Source: Auanema rhodensis | Taxonomy: Eukaryota > Nematoda > Chromadorea > Rhabditida > Rhabditidae | NCBI GenBank assembly: GCA_964057225.1 | Contig: OZ059896.1 | Coordinates: 8,742,001 to 8,806,000 of the forward strand | Direction of reading: 5' to 3' | Length of the DNA: 64,000 bases | Shown: positions 45,731 to 60,800 of the stretch, piece after piece | How the letters are laid out: the number at the start of each line of letters is the position of its first letter | Position numbering within the stretch: the stretch's first letter is position 1 | Made by a program: the position numbers and the translations under genes | Notes under the pieces: generated by a model | Seen by the model: the letters and a program-made list of their open reading frames with translations, nothing else | Told to the model about the DNA's origin: nothing | Databases searched by the model: none

Positions 45731-47095
45731 GTCGGTTGACGGTTCATCATCATCTACACAACATTTTCCATCATTAATCTCCAGCCGGCTATTCATTTAG
45801 CTCGTTCTCTCTTGTCAAACGTTGTATCTTTCTAATTAATCAGATCGTTCGGTTGAATCCTCATTCTCAAGTTTACTAAGAGACTAATCAACGCACACAT
45901 TCTCAAAGCGAAATCTCAAAAATAATTTGAGTTTTGTGTAAATTTTAGGGGCGAAATCAAATATTCTATATATATACATATAAGTTATATATAACATATA
46001 GTATTAATGTTATATGTAAACTTTGAAATGTATTCTAGATGATGTTAAACTTGGATGATATTCTTGATAAGCTCATTCAAACTCAGAATTTTCGAAAAAA
46101 ATTAAATAATATATAAGATTATATGTATAATTATATATTTATAAGTTATATATATAATAATAATTTATAATATTATCTTATAAAGAACATATAAGTTTAT
46201 GTAATGAACACTTGTAAACTGGTGTATATACAAGTCGTTTTGTTTTTATAATACCGGTATACTATACTCATTACATCTTATTTTTAATTTATTTTTTAAA
46301 ATATTATATATTTATGTATATCTATATACACATAGATATTTTAATTTTATTTCTCTAAATATTGAATATAATCTAATTTTTGTAATAAATTATATAATAA
46401 GATATTACACATGTATCTATATATCATTGTATAATATAGTATATAAACACTGTATTTACAGTAAATAATATAATATATTACAATATAGTTAATAAAACAG
46501 TCAATAATTCGTTCTTTTAGTCAGCTCATTAATTGAGCTTCTGTTGTTGTCATTAATCAAAATCTTTTTTCTAAGCAGTTATAAACGGAAAAGGAGAGAG
46601 AGAGAGAGTTGGTAAAAAGAAAAGATCGAAGAAGAAGAAGAGAATGAAGAGTACGAAAGAAGAAAAAAAGAAAGAACGAATAGATAAGAGAGATGAACCG
46701 TTTTGCACGTTTTCAGCACAGTTGTATACAATAATCTATTTGATATTATAAAGAATATATATATATTTTAATTATATATATTATATTTTAATTTTTCTAT
46801 AATTTATATTTTAAAAAATAAAATAATATAAATCATTATATAGTATAGTATTAACTATATATATGTATATGTATATATTGACCTTGATGTGATATTTAAA
46901 TTGAAAGGTAAAAATGAAATATATTTGACAAGATTTACCATTCATTTGAGTAATTGCATTGATATTTACTTTAAAAATTTACAACCACATCTATCTATGG
47001 GTCAGAGAGTCATACATTGCTCTTAACCAATGAATTATATCTTTATTCTGTCATAAGAGTAAAGAAGCAAATCAGGGTTGAAAAGTGACTAAAGC

Positions 47096-47098
<3 letters not shown>

Positions 47099-47126
<28 letters not shown>
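47099..47126. repeat. (GA)n microsatellite
   Basis: About 14 GA units in a purine-rich stretch running to about 47175. Confidence 0.85.
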
Positions 47127-47130
<4 letters not shown>

Positions 47131-47648
47131 GAGACTAGAAATGAAGAGAGAGGATGGGAGTGGAAGGGGGGCTGAAAGAAGTAGCGAAATGTATATGTTC
47201 ATATTCATTTGAATGTATATCTACTTCTCAAATTACATATTTTCCTTTTATTATTTGAAAATTCAAATATTACTGTGGAAAATAAATTATTTTTGAAATA
47301 TGTTGCCATAAAAGTCAATTATCAACATCTTGATGTGTTCGCAAATGAGAAAATGGTATGTCGGCAAGATCAAAGAAAAGCAATATGTCTTGAATCTGAT
47401 TGATTTGACCATATTAGGTAACGTAACTCCTTCTACTGGACGGGTTTAATGGTAACATGAAAAGACTGATGAGCTAAGTAAGGGTAAACCTTCATACGAT
47501 AAGACCATTTGAAGAAATAATTCTTTGAAAGGGTTAAAGGGATGGGGAGTTGATAATATTATTTATAATTAAAGAAAAGTAAGAACTTTTCTTAGACTAA
47601 AAATGCTTTATATTTAAATAAATATGAATAATTAAGAGGGAAATATAC

Positions 47649-47652
<4 letters not shown>

Positions 47653-47699
<47 letters not shown>
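47653..47699. repeat. (GA)n microsatellite
   Basis: About 23 GA units, the longest perfect GA run on the + strand here; a second GA-rich stretch follows at 47935-48010. Confidence 0.9.
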
Positions 47700-47705
<6 letters not shown>

Positions 47706-50700
47706 TGTAGTACTGGCTGATGATAAATTCTTCCATTGGTCTATCTATCATTCACATCCAAATCACTCATTCCTATCCTTCTATCTATCCATCAAATAAC
47801 CCAACAACCAACTATTTTCTCTTTTTTTTTCTTTTCAGCCCACACCGTCACATTATCACAACTAACTTTGAGATCTATCACTTGTCGCAAAAGTGTTGTG
47901 AATAGAATGAAGAAGATAGTTATAAGAAAGAAGAGGGAGAGAAAGAGAGAGAGAGAGAGGGGGGGAATAGATAGATAGATAATGAGAGATGAAGAGATAT
48001 ATAGAGAGAGACATAGATAATGAACAGAAATTGAAGCTTAATCACTTATGAGTTTCAGTTTTCTTTTCATATCAAGTCATTCATCTATCATGGTTTTTAA
48101 AGAAAAAAATCATTTTAAATTAATTTTTTTAATTTATTTCCTGAATAATTCAAATAAATTTCTTGTAAAACTGTATTTTCAATTTGGTAATGTAATCCTT
48201 TTATTATACTAATATATCATTATAAATATGTTTTGTTGAGTAATAAATAAAATTTTCAAAAGAATAAGATGAAAAGCTTATATATGAGCGGAATATGAGT
48301 TGTCCAGATGGTTGAGTAGTTGAAGGATTTGTGGGAATGGAAGAAGAAAAAGAAGAAGAACAGAAGATGAAATAAGCAAAAGTAGACGAAAGAGGGTAGA
48401 GAAGGAAGAAGATTAACTAATTTTCATGAATTATTATAAATTATATTTCTATTTAAATATCTCATAAACAACATATTTTTGAAATATTTCTAATAAAAAT
48501 ATTATCTGTTTATACAATTTCAATTTTTCTTTTCATTTAACATTAAGACAAAATGATGGATTGATCACAAATCTCTATCTAGCTTTTGACATGAACATAC
48601 ACACATATCTACCAATCGTTTTGATGATAATCAACATGATTATCATCATTATTATCATAGCAGCATTGACCAATTGAATTTTCTTAAAAGCATACGGTAA
48701 CTCAAAAAAACTTTATCGGATATGTGAAGAAAAATTGAATTTATATAAATCATTATCATCATTTAATTCTTCTAATGCTGCTACTGTTGATGATGATTGT
48801 TGTCTGTCTGGGGGTGTGAAACATGCTGTAAACTATTTAATCAGATTGTAATGATTTAATGATCTAAATATTGTAATATTTAAATTAAAAAATCAAATAT
48901 TAGAAATTTATTTTCAAATATAACTATATGTATAAAATTTTAAATAAAATTATGCTGTTTCATTATGTTTTTTTTTAAATTAAAATTAAAAAAAAACAAT
49001 GATATTTCTAAAATTTCGAAAAAGAGACAGGGAAAGACGGAAAGAGAGCAAACTCTTGGTTTTGATAATTAGCGTTCACATCCCTTTTTTCTATGATTTT
49101 ATCAATTAATCATTCATAAATTCCGAAAACTGTTTGATATGTTGTTAGTGTGAAAAGGTGCGAAGAAGACGAGTATTTCTTAAGATCATAAATCTATTCT
49201 AGACGTCGATCACATCATCGTTGACGTTGTTATAGTCAAGTCATCCTCATCACCTTTTTTTGAGAGAAAATCGTCGTTCTTTTCATTTTTTTCACCTGAC
49301 GATAAGATTTTTGAACAATATATTTCCCCAGTAAAAAAAAATAAATACAGAGTTAATAAGGAATTAAAGTTTTATTTTTTATTTTATAATAAAATATAAA
49401 TTAAATAGTTCGTTGATATTTGGTGATTGTTGAAACTGAAAAAAAAATTGAAAAGAGAGGGAAAACGAAAGAAGAAGATGAATGATCTGATTGACAGGAA
49501 AAAAGCACTTGAATCTACACAATGAGCTAAAGATTTGACTGAACACCTTTTTTGCTATTGACCCGTTATCAGGGGACCTGATCTTTTTAAAAATAAAAAA
49601 AGAAACAAAGGAATTTGAATCTCATGATCTTTAATTTATAAGAATAATTTACATAATATATATGTATATATAGATTATACTATATGATATTTCTTCTATT
49701 AATTTAAATATTGTTTGAAAGAAGAAGAAATGTTTTACTTCCGTATATCTCCCTCTCTCTCCCTCTCTCTCTCTCTCTTTATTTCATTCTTAAATGATCT
49801 AATCGATTAAGTTAGAATGATTATCTGATTTGAGTTGTTTGTTAAGTAATGATAATAAAACTGTTATAACTTCATCATCATCACTTCAAAATGATTTGTC
49901 ATTTTAAAAATGTTTTTCTAGTAGTTTGTACTGACTGATCATAGTTAAGCTAGAAAAATTGACAACTATGAATGATGATGAAAAAGTTGTTTTAAATAAA
50001 ATAATTTAATAGAAAAGAAAACTTTATTCTTTACTCTTATGTTATTCCTCTGTAAAAATATTTTTTAAAATAAAACAATAAGTGGAGATAAGGGAGAGGA
50101 AGAAGAAAGTGAGAGGGGGGGGGATGGGTTAGGGTAGAGGAACAGTTTATCCAAGTATTACGGAAGTTGTCGGGAAAAAAAATATTTTGAGATAATTCAT
50201 TAAATGAAAAAGTGCTCTCAATGAATTAAATGAATAATTGATTTAAAGTTTAGTAAGAATAATGACATTACATCTTGTCTTTTTGCACGAAAAAAAAAGT
50301 TTTTTTTTTAAAACTAAAACAAGTGAAGATTAATAGAATGATATTTGAGCCTTTGATTGAAGTTTAAAAAAAAAAGAAACATTTCAGATCATTGATATTG
50401 AACGTTTTATCGATGTATATGTATGAAGATAAATAAGAAAAATCAATATATATCATATACATATTCATTTAATTATTATATTTTTTTAATTTATTCAATT
50501 TGTTTTATAGAAATTTATAAAAACACATTTACAATATATATATGTAACTTCCGTTTATCATTAATAATAAAATTCAGAATCCCATGTCAGTTGAAGGAAA
50601 ACTACAGTGATACCACTGTTGATTACGGTACCACTTGACAGCACTGTCTGCATTCAGTCGTTCAAGTAAGTCAGTTTTCGTTGGTATTCGCTCTTTCAAT

Positions 50701-50912
50701 TGATAATGTCGTTTTTCATCTTCATCGTCAATTTATCATCTTAGAATAACATTCTCGGCTATCATAGAACCGGTTCATCGTTACCTTCTGTCATCAGATG
50801 ACGATGAACAACGACGTCTTCCATCATTAACTGTCGACATCGTCAGGATAGATAAAATGGAGACGGAAGAGAAAGCAAAAAAAAAAAGGAGAACAGAACA
50901 GAATAGATAACG

Positions 50913-50943
50913 ATGATGATGATGATGATGATGACGACGACGA
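50913..50943. repeat. Compound (GAT)n(GAC)n trinucleotide repeat
   Basis: GAT units change to GAC units in the same register on the + strand. Like the run at 45689-45730, the two halves differ by a single transition at a CpG. Confidence 0.85.
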
Positions 50944-53489
50944 TAGAATACGTCGACGTCAATTTCGAGGAAAGAATAAGAACATCTGGTAGTATTTGGC
51001 AAATAAACAAATAAATAATATTTCTTTTTGTTCTGTATCGATAGAGAGAATATCATGATGATGTTTCATTCATTTATAAAGAAATATCTTATATATTCTT
51101 CCAGATCAACTTGATTTTGCAATCAATATACATAAATATAATTATAATTATATATTTCATAATATTTAAAATTTTAAAAATGTCATTTATTTGCATTTTA
51201 AGCAAAAATTTTTGTTTTTCTTGGTTGTATTCCGTTGACGACATCAACTATAATTTGAAAGCAATAAACGACGAAAGACAATGATGGATTGGAGCTGAAA
51301 TCAGTCATATATTTCTTTTTCATTATCTTTTCTTCTTTTTTTTCTAGTTATTTGAAGAACAACTCTTCATATTAGCAAAACTTTTAAACATAAACATCTA
51401 TCAATTCTTATCAGTCAGTTCTAATTATTTCTTATCATTTATCTAACTATTGTCTTTTTTTTTCCAAAATATCTTAAAAATACTTGTCTTATAATTTATA
51501 ATTTCAAAGAAAATGATAATTATATACATATATTACTATATAAAGAGTAAATATACAACTATTTTTATAAATCATACTGTAATATTAGAATGAAAGATCG
51601 CTCACAAAGAACACCGGTCACATCTGAAACAACCATATTTTCTGAATTAGAGGTACTGTATTCGTTAATAAATCTTTTTTTTTTGGAAAAAAGAAAATAA
51701 TAGACATTATAATTATATTTCAATTACTGTAGATTAAAGGATTAAATAAGGCAGATTTTCACGTATTTGCTTGATAAATAGGTATAGAGAGTATGATTTA
51801 CTTTTCTTCTTCTTTTCCCTTTTTTTTCTTTTCTATCATTTTTTTTCATTTAAACTTCAATTCATTCCTTCATTTATCTCTCCAGCTTTTCATTTACTTT
51901 TAAATTTATTAGATTAATCGTAGTTTCTTGCTTAGTCACACACAACTATGTATATGATTTTCAAAATAATTTATAAGATTTATATAATAATTAATATAAA
52001 TAAATAAATATTATAATTATAATATTATATATATATAGTATAATACAAATTATATTTTATGCTTTATTTTAGTTTACTTTAATTGAGATACTTAAAGCTG
52101 ATTTACTGGTAGTTGTATTCAAATTAAATATAAAATATGTTTTATATTTATAATTATAATAACTATAAAAAGAATATTATATATTAATATAAATATTCAT
52201 AAAATATTTCAAAGTTTCCGAATCAAATATAAAAACTCAAACACGTGTATATGATGTATATATTTAGTTTTATTGAAATTATATTTCATGGACAGTCATG
52301 GATGATTAGAGTAACACAACACCAAATAACAAATTCCTTATATCATATATTCAAATATTTATAAGCTTGTTTAAGCTTATTTTAGTGTTAAAACATCTGA
52401 TAATAGCCATATGAATGAGTTAAAATTAATTTTTTTCTTAATTCTCTATAGGTATTCAACTTTCATTACTCATAACTGTATATACAGATAATCTATTATC
52501 TGTTTAACTATGTATATGTATCTTATAAGATTATATCAAAAGGGTGATGAATGTTAACCAATTGGAATATGACTGAATGAGATACACAGCACGACAAAGA
52601 AGAATGATTAACTTAAAGGATAGACTAGCTTCGGCAAAATATTTATGAGCGATTATGATCTATTAGAATTTCTGTTGATGATGACGAGGGAAGAGCAGAT
52701 GATAGATTTATCATATACAACCCTTCTTCTCATAAGTCTCGAACAACCTCTTATAAACGTTTCATTGTGATTTCTCTCTCTCTCTCTCTCTCTCTTTCTA
52801 TAAGGTTTTCTATAGAAATGTTGTAGCTAATAGATATAATGCTCATCAATAAATAACTAAAACCTCTAAGAATGTGTTAAAATTCAATAGAAAATGATAT
52901 GGAAATTCATCTATTATGATTGATATGATGATTGAATAGAAAATGATGTAAATCTTAGAATCAAACGCATTGTCATATAGATATGAATGATATGTTTAAA
53001 TAGAAAATCATAAAGACTATCATAATCATTCATTTCTTAAAGCTTTATGTGTCTTTTCAACTTTTGAATTAGCTTAATATCGAAATAGAAAGGCTGAAGG
53101 GGGGGGGGTTAATATAATTAAATAAATTAAATATATAATATATACTGTATACTACTACTACTACTACATCTACATGAACATTACTTCATTAACAGCAATA
53201 TCAATCATTCATTCATATCATTTGTTCAGTTTATTTTTAAAATAAAACTTTTTTTTTAGATTTTTTATCATTTAAAATTATATTTCTTGTTTTTTTTTTT
53301 AATTTTAATTATTTTACTGTATTTAATAAAATTGTTGTACAACCGTTCTGCTGAATACATACACGTCATCATAAAAAATACGTGATTAACACGTCAAAAA
53401 GTGACGTGAAATTTAAATAAAAAAATTTAATTAACTATATACATATAGTAAAAAATATATAAATATATGTATATTGTAAAGTAAATATG

Positions 53490-53493
<4 letters not shown>

Positions 53494-53543
<50 letters not shown>
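53494..53543. repeat. (TA)25 microsatellite
   Basis: A 50-base perfect TA run, the longest in the window. Confidence 0.95.
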
Positions 53544-53545
<2 letters not shown>

Positions 53546-53717
53546 CTAAACGTATCTTCATCATATACCTAGAAATACTTGTAAAAAATAGTTTTAGTAA
53601 TATATTTTATGTCTCTTCTTAACATAATACTTGTTCTGTTTTGATAAATGTCTTTTTTTAACCTGCAGAAAGCTGAATATAAACTAGTTTTATCGAGTCA
53701 CAGTTAGTTCGTTTCAT

Positions 53718-53938
53718 CTATAAATCAGCTTCCGAAATAGCTTTTAACCAAGCTTTTCCCACAGCGATCCATCTGTCCAGAAGACTTGCCGACCGATGCT
53801 TAAGAGTCAGATCGTCATTGAGCAGCCGGGAGGCAGATTTATGAGTATTCCGGTTGAAAAAGTCGTAAACGAATCCATCTGACATATGAAGACAGGAGCA
53901 AAAGTTTGGAAGGGACCATCTATTACAGATATCCAGAA
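53718..53938 (-). other. Candidate exon of unknown gene
   Basis: A minus-strand frame stays open for 73 codons from an acceptor (TATTTTAATAG just before 53938) to TAG at 53718-53720. It encodes a mixed, globular-looking sequence including LLNDDLTLKHRSASLLDRW and ending AWLKAISEADL. I do not recognise the family. Two other frames over the same island are also open for about 40 codons, which weakens the case. It lies about 0.9 kb past the collagen stop on the same strand and is separate from it. Confidence 0.25.
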
Positions 53939-54834
53939 CTATTAAAATAATACAAAATTAATAAATAAGTTTAAAGAACATTAACTATAATATAGTTAAT
54001 AATATTGAATTTGAATAATAAGAAATTTAAATAAGAAATTAGAAGAATTAAGTTTGAAAAATTAAAAAATATTATTGTTCAACAGTTGAAAATAATACTT
54101 TTATCTTCTTCTATATTAAAAGAAAAAATATTTAATCTTATATATATCGTTTGAAATCGTATTTTTACGATTTGAAATACAGAAAGTTTGGCAACATTTA
54201 CAGCTTATCTGTGATGTGATCAACTCGTTTTATTTTAATGATTATCGTTTCAATAGACATCATAAATCTATTTCAAGACGATTTGAAGCACATTAGAATT
54301 CGTTCTTCTGAATCCTCAACAGCCGCTAGAAGAAAACTGTCAGTCATTTGTTCTTTAGTCGAATAAAAGATTTTTCGAGATCTGTGTGAAATCAGTGGTT
54401 GTTTTAACAAAAAATACAAGATGAAGAAAAATGAGAAGAGAAAATGGTCAATAGCTTTTCTCTTATCTTTTTCACAAAAGTAATTTAAAGTTAAAAAAAG
54501 AATATAATAAAAGAAAAGATAGTTAATGAGATTTGAATAGATGAAGAGAGAGAGAGAAATTTAGTGAGAGAGAAAGAGAGAGAGAGAGGGAAAGATAAAA
54601 AGAGATAATGATAGAGAGAGAAATGAGATTTATGCGGTATTCACCTCATTTTCACAAACATATAAATCAGTTACAGCCAATTGACTGATGCTCATTGAAG
54701 ATTAATGTTTTTTTTATTCATTTTCTTTTGGTTCTCCGATTGTAATTGAAAGCATTTTTGAGAAAATAGTTTATTAACTTCATTATGTATGTACAATATT
54801 ATAATTTGAATTATAATTACATAGATTGGAGTAT

Positions 54835-57800
54835 TTAGAGAAGATAAGGTGTGGCACGAGGTGGTGATGAAGGAGGTTTTGGACGATCATGACGTATGGT
54901 TTTGCGACGAACTCCTATGATATATGGAATTGGTCGATCGTTATTATCTTTTGGCTGAAAATAGTTCATACGGTAGAGATCGTTTGGTCGTGGCGAAGGA
55001 TTTGAGGAAGGAGTACTAGATTGAATTGAATCATATGGATTTGGCGGTGAATCTACAGGAGGCTGATCTTCTGTTTTAGGTGGTTCATTTGGATACACAT
55101 AGCTTGGAGCTGTTGTAGACGGCTGAGAAGGCGCCGGTGTAGTCTCTGCATTGTCATATGGAAGAGGGGATGGAGTAGAGTCTGGTGAATCAGGCGGACT
55201 GTAAGGTTGCTCAGGATATGCATTCTCAGGAGCTGCAGTGGTTGTTGTTGTTGTCTGTTCCACGGGATTGAATGGAGGGTAAGGATAATTGAAAGGAGGA
55301 TAAGGATAACCGTAAGGCGATGGTGGCGATGGTTTGTTATGCACAGTTGGAGGACTGTATGGAGGATAAGGATAGCCATAAGGAGGAGGAGGCCATGGGA
55401 AGCTTGGATAACTTGGATTGGGATATCTAGGGTATGGAGGAGGTAGATAATAGTCACGAGGAGGATTTGATGGGTATTGAGGATATGGTGAATTTGGATA
55501 CTCATGACTTTCACAGCCTGGGAATCCACAATTTTTCGGTGAAGGCTTCTTGGAAGGCTGGCACCAGTCTTCATTACATGGTGTTTCAGGTATCAGAGGG
55601 CCTCGTGTGTTCGTGTGATTACGGCATCCAGGTCCATGACACGGTGGTGCAGGTTCAGTTGCGTGCCCTGGTTGAGGAAGACAGTTTCGTCCCTCACATG
55701 GTTCTTCAGGTTCGAATGGTTCTGGTGTTGGACGTGGTCGTGGGCGAGGATGACAGTTTGGTCCCTCACATGGTTCTTCAGGTTCGAATGGTTCTGGTGT
55801 TGGACGTGGTCTTGGACGAGGATGACAGTTTGGTCCTTCACATGGTTCTTCAGGTTCGAATGGTTCTGGTGTTGGACGTGGTCGTGGACGAGGATGACAG
55901 TTTGGTCCCTCACATGGTTCTTCAGGTTCGAATGGTTCTGGTGTTGGACGTGGTCTTGGACGAGGATGGCAGTTTGGTCCTTCACATGGTTCTTCAGGCT
56001 CAAATGGTTCTGGGGTTGGACGTGGTCGTGGATGGTGATGGCAGTTCGGTCCCTCACATGGTTCTTCAGGTTCGAATGGCTCTGGTGTTGGGCGTGGTCG
56101 TGGACGAGGATGGCAGTTTGGTCCTTCACATGGTTCTTCAGGCTCAAATGGTTCTGGGGTTGGACGTGGTCGTGGACGAGGATGACAGTTTGGTCCCTCA
56201 CATGGTTCTTCAGGTTCGAATGGCTCTGGTGTTGGGCGTGGTCGTGGACGAGGATGGCAGTTTGGTCCTTCACATGGTTCTTCAGGTTCGAATGGCTTTG
56301 GTGTTGGACGTGGTCGTGGATGGTGATGGCAGTTCGGTCCTTCACATGGTTCTTCAGGCTCAAATGGCTCTGGTGTTGGGCGTGGTCGTGGACGAGAATG
56401 GCAGTTTGGTCCTTCACATGGTTCTTCAGGTTCGAATGGCTCTGGTGTTGGACGTGGCCGTGGATGATGATGGCAGTTTGGTCCTACACATGGTTCTTCA
56501 GGTTCGAATGGTTCTGGTGTTGGACGTGGCCGTGGATGATGATGGCAGTTTGGTCCTTCACATGGTTCTTCAGGTTCGAATGGCTCTGGTGTTGGGCGTG
56601 GCCGTGGATGATGATGGCAGTTTGGTCCTTCACATGGTTCTTCAGGTTCGAATGGCTCTGGTGTTGGGCGTGGTCGTGGACGAGAATGGCAGTTCGGTCC
56701 TTCACATGGTTCTTCAGGCTCAAATGGCTCTGGTGTTGGGCGTGGTCGTGGACGAGAATGGCAGTTTGGTCCTTCACATGGTTCTTCAGGTTCGAATGGC
56801 TCTGGTGTTGGGCGTGGTCGTGGACGAGAATGGCAGTTTGGTCCTTCACATGGTTCTTCAGGTTCGAATGGCTCTGGTGTTGGGCGTGGTCGTGGATGGT
56901 GATGGCAGTTTGGTCCTTCACATGGTTCTTCAGGCTCAAATGGCTCTGGTGTTGGGCGTGGTCGTGGACGAGAATGGCAGTTTGGTCCTTCACATGGTTC
57001 TTCAGGTTCGAATGGTTCTGGTGTTGGACGTGGTCGTGGGCGAGGATGACAGTTTGGTCCCTCACATGGTTCTTCAGGTTCGAATGGCTCTGGTGTTGGG
57101 CGTGGTCGTGGACGAGGATGACAGTTTGGTCCCTCACATGGTTCTTCAGGTTCGAATGGTTCTGGTGTTGGGCGTGGTCGTGGATGGTGATGGCAGTCGG
57201 GTCCTTCACATGGTTCTTCAGGCTCAAATGGTTCAGGTGTTGGACGTGGTCGTGGATGGTGATGGCAGTTTGGTCCTTCACATGGTTCTTCAGGTTCGAA
57301 TGGTTCTGGTGTTGGACGTGGTCGTGGACGAGAATGGCAGTTTGGTCCTTCACATGGTTCTTCAGGTTCGAATGGCTCTGGTGTTGGGCGTGGCCGTGGA
57401 TGGTGATGGCAGTTTGGTCCTTCACATGGTTCTTCAGGTTCGAATGGCTCTGGTGTTGGGCGTGGCCGTGGACGAGAATGGCAGTTTGGTCCTTCACATG
57501 GTTCTTCAGGCTCAAATGGTTCAGGTGTTGGACGTGGTCGTGGATAGTGATGGCAGTTTGGTCCTTCACATGGTTCTTCAGGCTCAAATGGTTCAGGTGT
57601 TGGACGTGGTCGTGGATGGTGATGGCAGTTTGGTCCTTCACATGGTTCTTCAGGTTCGAATGGTTCTGGTGTTGGACGTGGTCGTGGACGAGAATGGCAG
57701 TTTGGTCCTTCACATGGTTCTTCAGGTTCGAATGGCTCTGGTGTTGGGCGTGGCCGTGGATGGTGATGGCAGTTTGGTCCCTCACATGGTTCTTCAGGTT

Positions 57801-60800
57801 CGAATGGTTCTGGTGTTGGACGTGGTCGTGGACAGTTTGGTCCCTCACATGGTTCTTCAGGCTCAAATGGTTCTGGGGTTGGACGTGGTCGTGGACGAGG
57901 ATGACAGTTTCGTCCCTCACATGGTTCTTCAGGTTCGAATGGCTCTGGTGTTGGGCGTGGTCGTGGACGAGGATGACAGTTTGGTCCCTCACATGGTTCT
58001 TCAGGTTCGAATGGTTCTGGTGTTGGACGTGGTCGTGGACAGTTTGGTCCCTCACATGGTTCTTCAGGCTCAAATGGTTCTGGGGTTGGACGTGGTCGTG
58101 GACGAGGATGACAGTTTCGTCCCTCACATGGTTCTTCAGGTTCGAATGGCTCTGGTGTTGGGCGTGGTCGTGGACGAGGATGACAGTTTGGTCCCTCACA
58201 TGGTTCTTCAGGTTCGAATGGTTCTGGTGTTGGACGTGGTCGTGGACGAGGATGACAGTTTGGTCCCTCACATGGTTCTTCAGGTTCGAATGGTTCTGGT
58301 GTTGGACGTGGTCGTGGACGGGGATGACAGTTTGGTCCCTCACATGGTTCTTCAAGTTCGAATGGTTCTGGTGTTGGACGTGGTCGTGGAGGAGGATGAC
58401 AGTTTGGTCCTTCACATGGTTCTTCAGGTTCGAATGGTTCTGGTGTTGGACGTGGTCGTGGACGAGGATGACAGTTTGGTCCCTCACATGGTTCTTCAGG
58501 TTCGAATGGTTCTGGTGTTGGACGTGGTCGTGGACAGTTTGGTCCTTCACATGGTTCTTCAGGCTCAAATGGTTCTGGGGTTGGACGTGGTCGTGGACGG
58601 GGATGACAGTTTGGTCCCTCACATGGTTCTTCAGGTTCGAATGGCTCTGGTGTTGGGCGTGGTCGTGGACGAGGATGGCAGTTTGGTCCTTCACATGGTT
58701 CTTCAGGCTCAAATGGTTCTGGTGTTGGACGTGGTCGTGGACGAGGATGACAGTTTGGTCCTTCACATGGTTCTTCAGGCTCAAATGGTTCTGGTGTTGG
58801 GCGTGGCCGTGGATGATGATGGCAGTTTGGTCCTTCACATGGTTCTTCAGGTTCAAATGGTTCTGGGGTTGGACGTGGTCGTGGATGGTGATGGCAGTTT
58901 GGTCCTTCACATGGTTCTTCAGGCTCAACTGGTTGTGGACGTGGGAAGCATTCCGGTCCTTCACATGGTTCTTCTGGCTCTATTGGCTGTGGAGTTGGGC
59001 GAGGGAAGCATTCTGGTCCTTCACATGGTTGTTCTGGCTCTGTTGGCTGTGGAGTTGGGCGAGGGAAGCATTCTGGCCCTTCACATGGTTGTTCTGGCTC
59101 TGTTGGCTGTGGAGTTGGACGAGGGAAGCATTGGGGTCCTTCACATGGTTTTTCAGGTTCAAAAGGCTCTTGTGTTGGACGTGGACGTGGATGATGTTGG
59201 CAGTTTGGTCCTTCACATGGCTGTTCTGGCTCTGTTGGCTGTGGAGTTGGGCGAGGGAAGCATTCGGGTCCTTCACACGGCTGTTCTGGCTCTGTTGGCT
59301 GTGGAGTTGGGCTAGGGAAGCATTCGGGTCCTTCACATGGCTGTTCTGGCTCTGTTGGCTGTAGAGTTGGGCGAGGGAAGCATTCTGGTCCTTCACATGA
59401 TTGCTCTGGCTCTGTTGGCTGTGGAGTTGGGCGAGGGAAGCATTCTGGCCCTTCACATGATTGCTCTGGCTCTGTTGGCTGTGGAGTTGGGCGAGGGAAG
59501 CATTCTGGTCCTTCACATGATTGCTCTGGCTCTGTTGGCTGTGGAGTTGGGCGAGGGAAGCATTCTGGCCCTTCACATGATTGCTCTGGCTCTGTTGGCT
59601 GTGGAGTTGGGCGAGGGAAGCATTCTGGCCCTTCACATGGTTGTTCTGGCTCTGTTGGCTGTGGAGTTGGGCGAGGGAAGCATTCTGGCCCTTCACATGG
59701 CTGTTCTGGCTCTGTTGGCTGTGGAGTTGGGCTAGGGAAGCATTCTGGCCCTTCACATGGTTGTTCTGGCTCTGTTGGCTCTGGAGTAGGATGAAGGAGG
59801 CATTCGGGTCCTTCACATGGTTTTTCAGGTTCAAATGGTTCTTGTGTTGGACGTGGACGTGGATGATGTTGGCAGTTTGGTCCTTCACATGGTTCTTCAG
59901 GTTCGAATGGTTCTGGTGTTGGACGTGGTCCTGGACGAGGAAGACAGTTTGGTCCTTCACATGGTTCTTCAGGTTCGAATGGTTCTGGTGTTGGACGTGG
60001 TCCTGGACGAGGATGGCAGTTTGGTCCTTCACATGGTTCTTCAGGTTCGAATGGTTCAGGTGTTGGTCGGGGTCCTGGACGAGGATGGCAGTTTGGTCCT
60101 TCACATGGTTCTTCAGGTTCGAATGGTTCTGGTGTTGGACGTGGTCCTGGGCGAGGATGGCAGTTTGGTCCTTCACATGGTTCTTCAGGTTCGAATGGTT
60201 CTGGTGTTGGACGTGGTCCTGGACGAGGATGGCAGTTTGGTCCTTCACATGGTTCTTCAGGTTCGAATGGCTTCGGTGTTGGACGGGGTCCTGGACGAGG
60301 ATGACAGTTTCGTCCCTCACATGGTTCTTCAGGTTCGAATGGTTCAGGTGTTGGACGGGGTCCTGGACGAGGATGGCAGTTTGGTCCTTCACATGGTTCT
60401 TCAGGTTCGAATGGTTCAGGTGTTGGACGTGGTCCTGGACGAGGATGACAGTTTGGTCCTTCACATGGTTCTTCAGGTTCAAATGGTTCAGGTGTTGGAC
60501 GGGGTCCTGGACGAGGATGGCAGTTTGGTCCTTCACATGGTTCTTCAGGTTCGAATGGTTCAGGTGTTGGACGTGGTCCTGGACGAGGATGGCAGTTTGG
60601 TTCTTCACATGGTTCTTCAGGTTCGAATGGTTCAGGTGTTGGACGTGGTCCTGGACGAGGATGACAGTTTGGTCCTTCACATGGTTCTTCAGGTTCAAAT
60701 GGTTCAGGTGTTGGACGGGGTCCTGGACGAGGATGGCAGTTTGGTCCTTCACATGGTTCTTCAGGTTCGAATGGTTCAGGTGTTGGACGGGGTCCTGGAC

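Larger units (their letters stand above)
34864..54834. other. Gene-poor spacer between tlp-1 and the collagen gene
   Basis: About 20 kb with no confident gene. The first few hundred bases are presumably tlp-1 3' UTR. The rest is AT-rich DNA with GA, CT, TA and trinucleotide repeats and islands richer in G and C, for example 37900-38860, 40980-41220, 41580-41800, 42050-42390, 43000-43330, 44820-45140, 45240-45820, 50640-50960 and 53680-53940. The weak candidate exons (36916-37086 and 53718-53938, both minus strand) are listed separately. Other open frames are short, often begin with TTG, or are low complexity. Confidence 0.5.

Noticed and set aside
55434-59364. 1293- and 1249-codon + strand ORFs antisense to the collagen
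   Set aside because: Stop-free shadows of the 72/60-bp repeat unit; the minus frame has the domain structure, start and splice sites.
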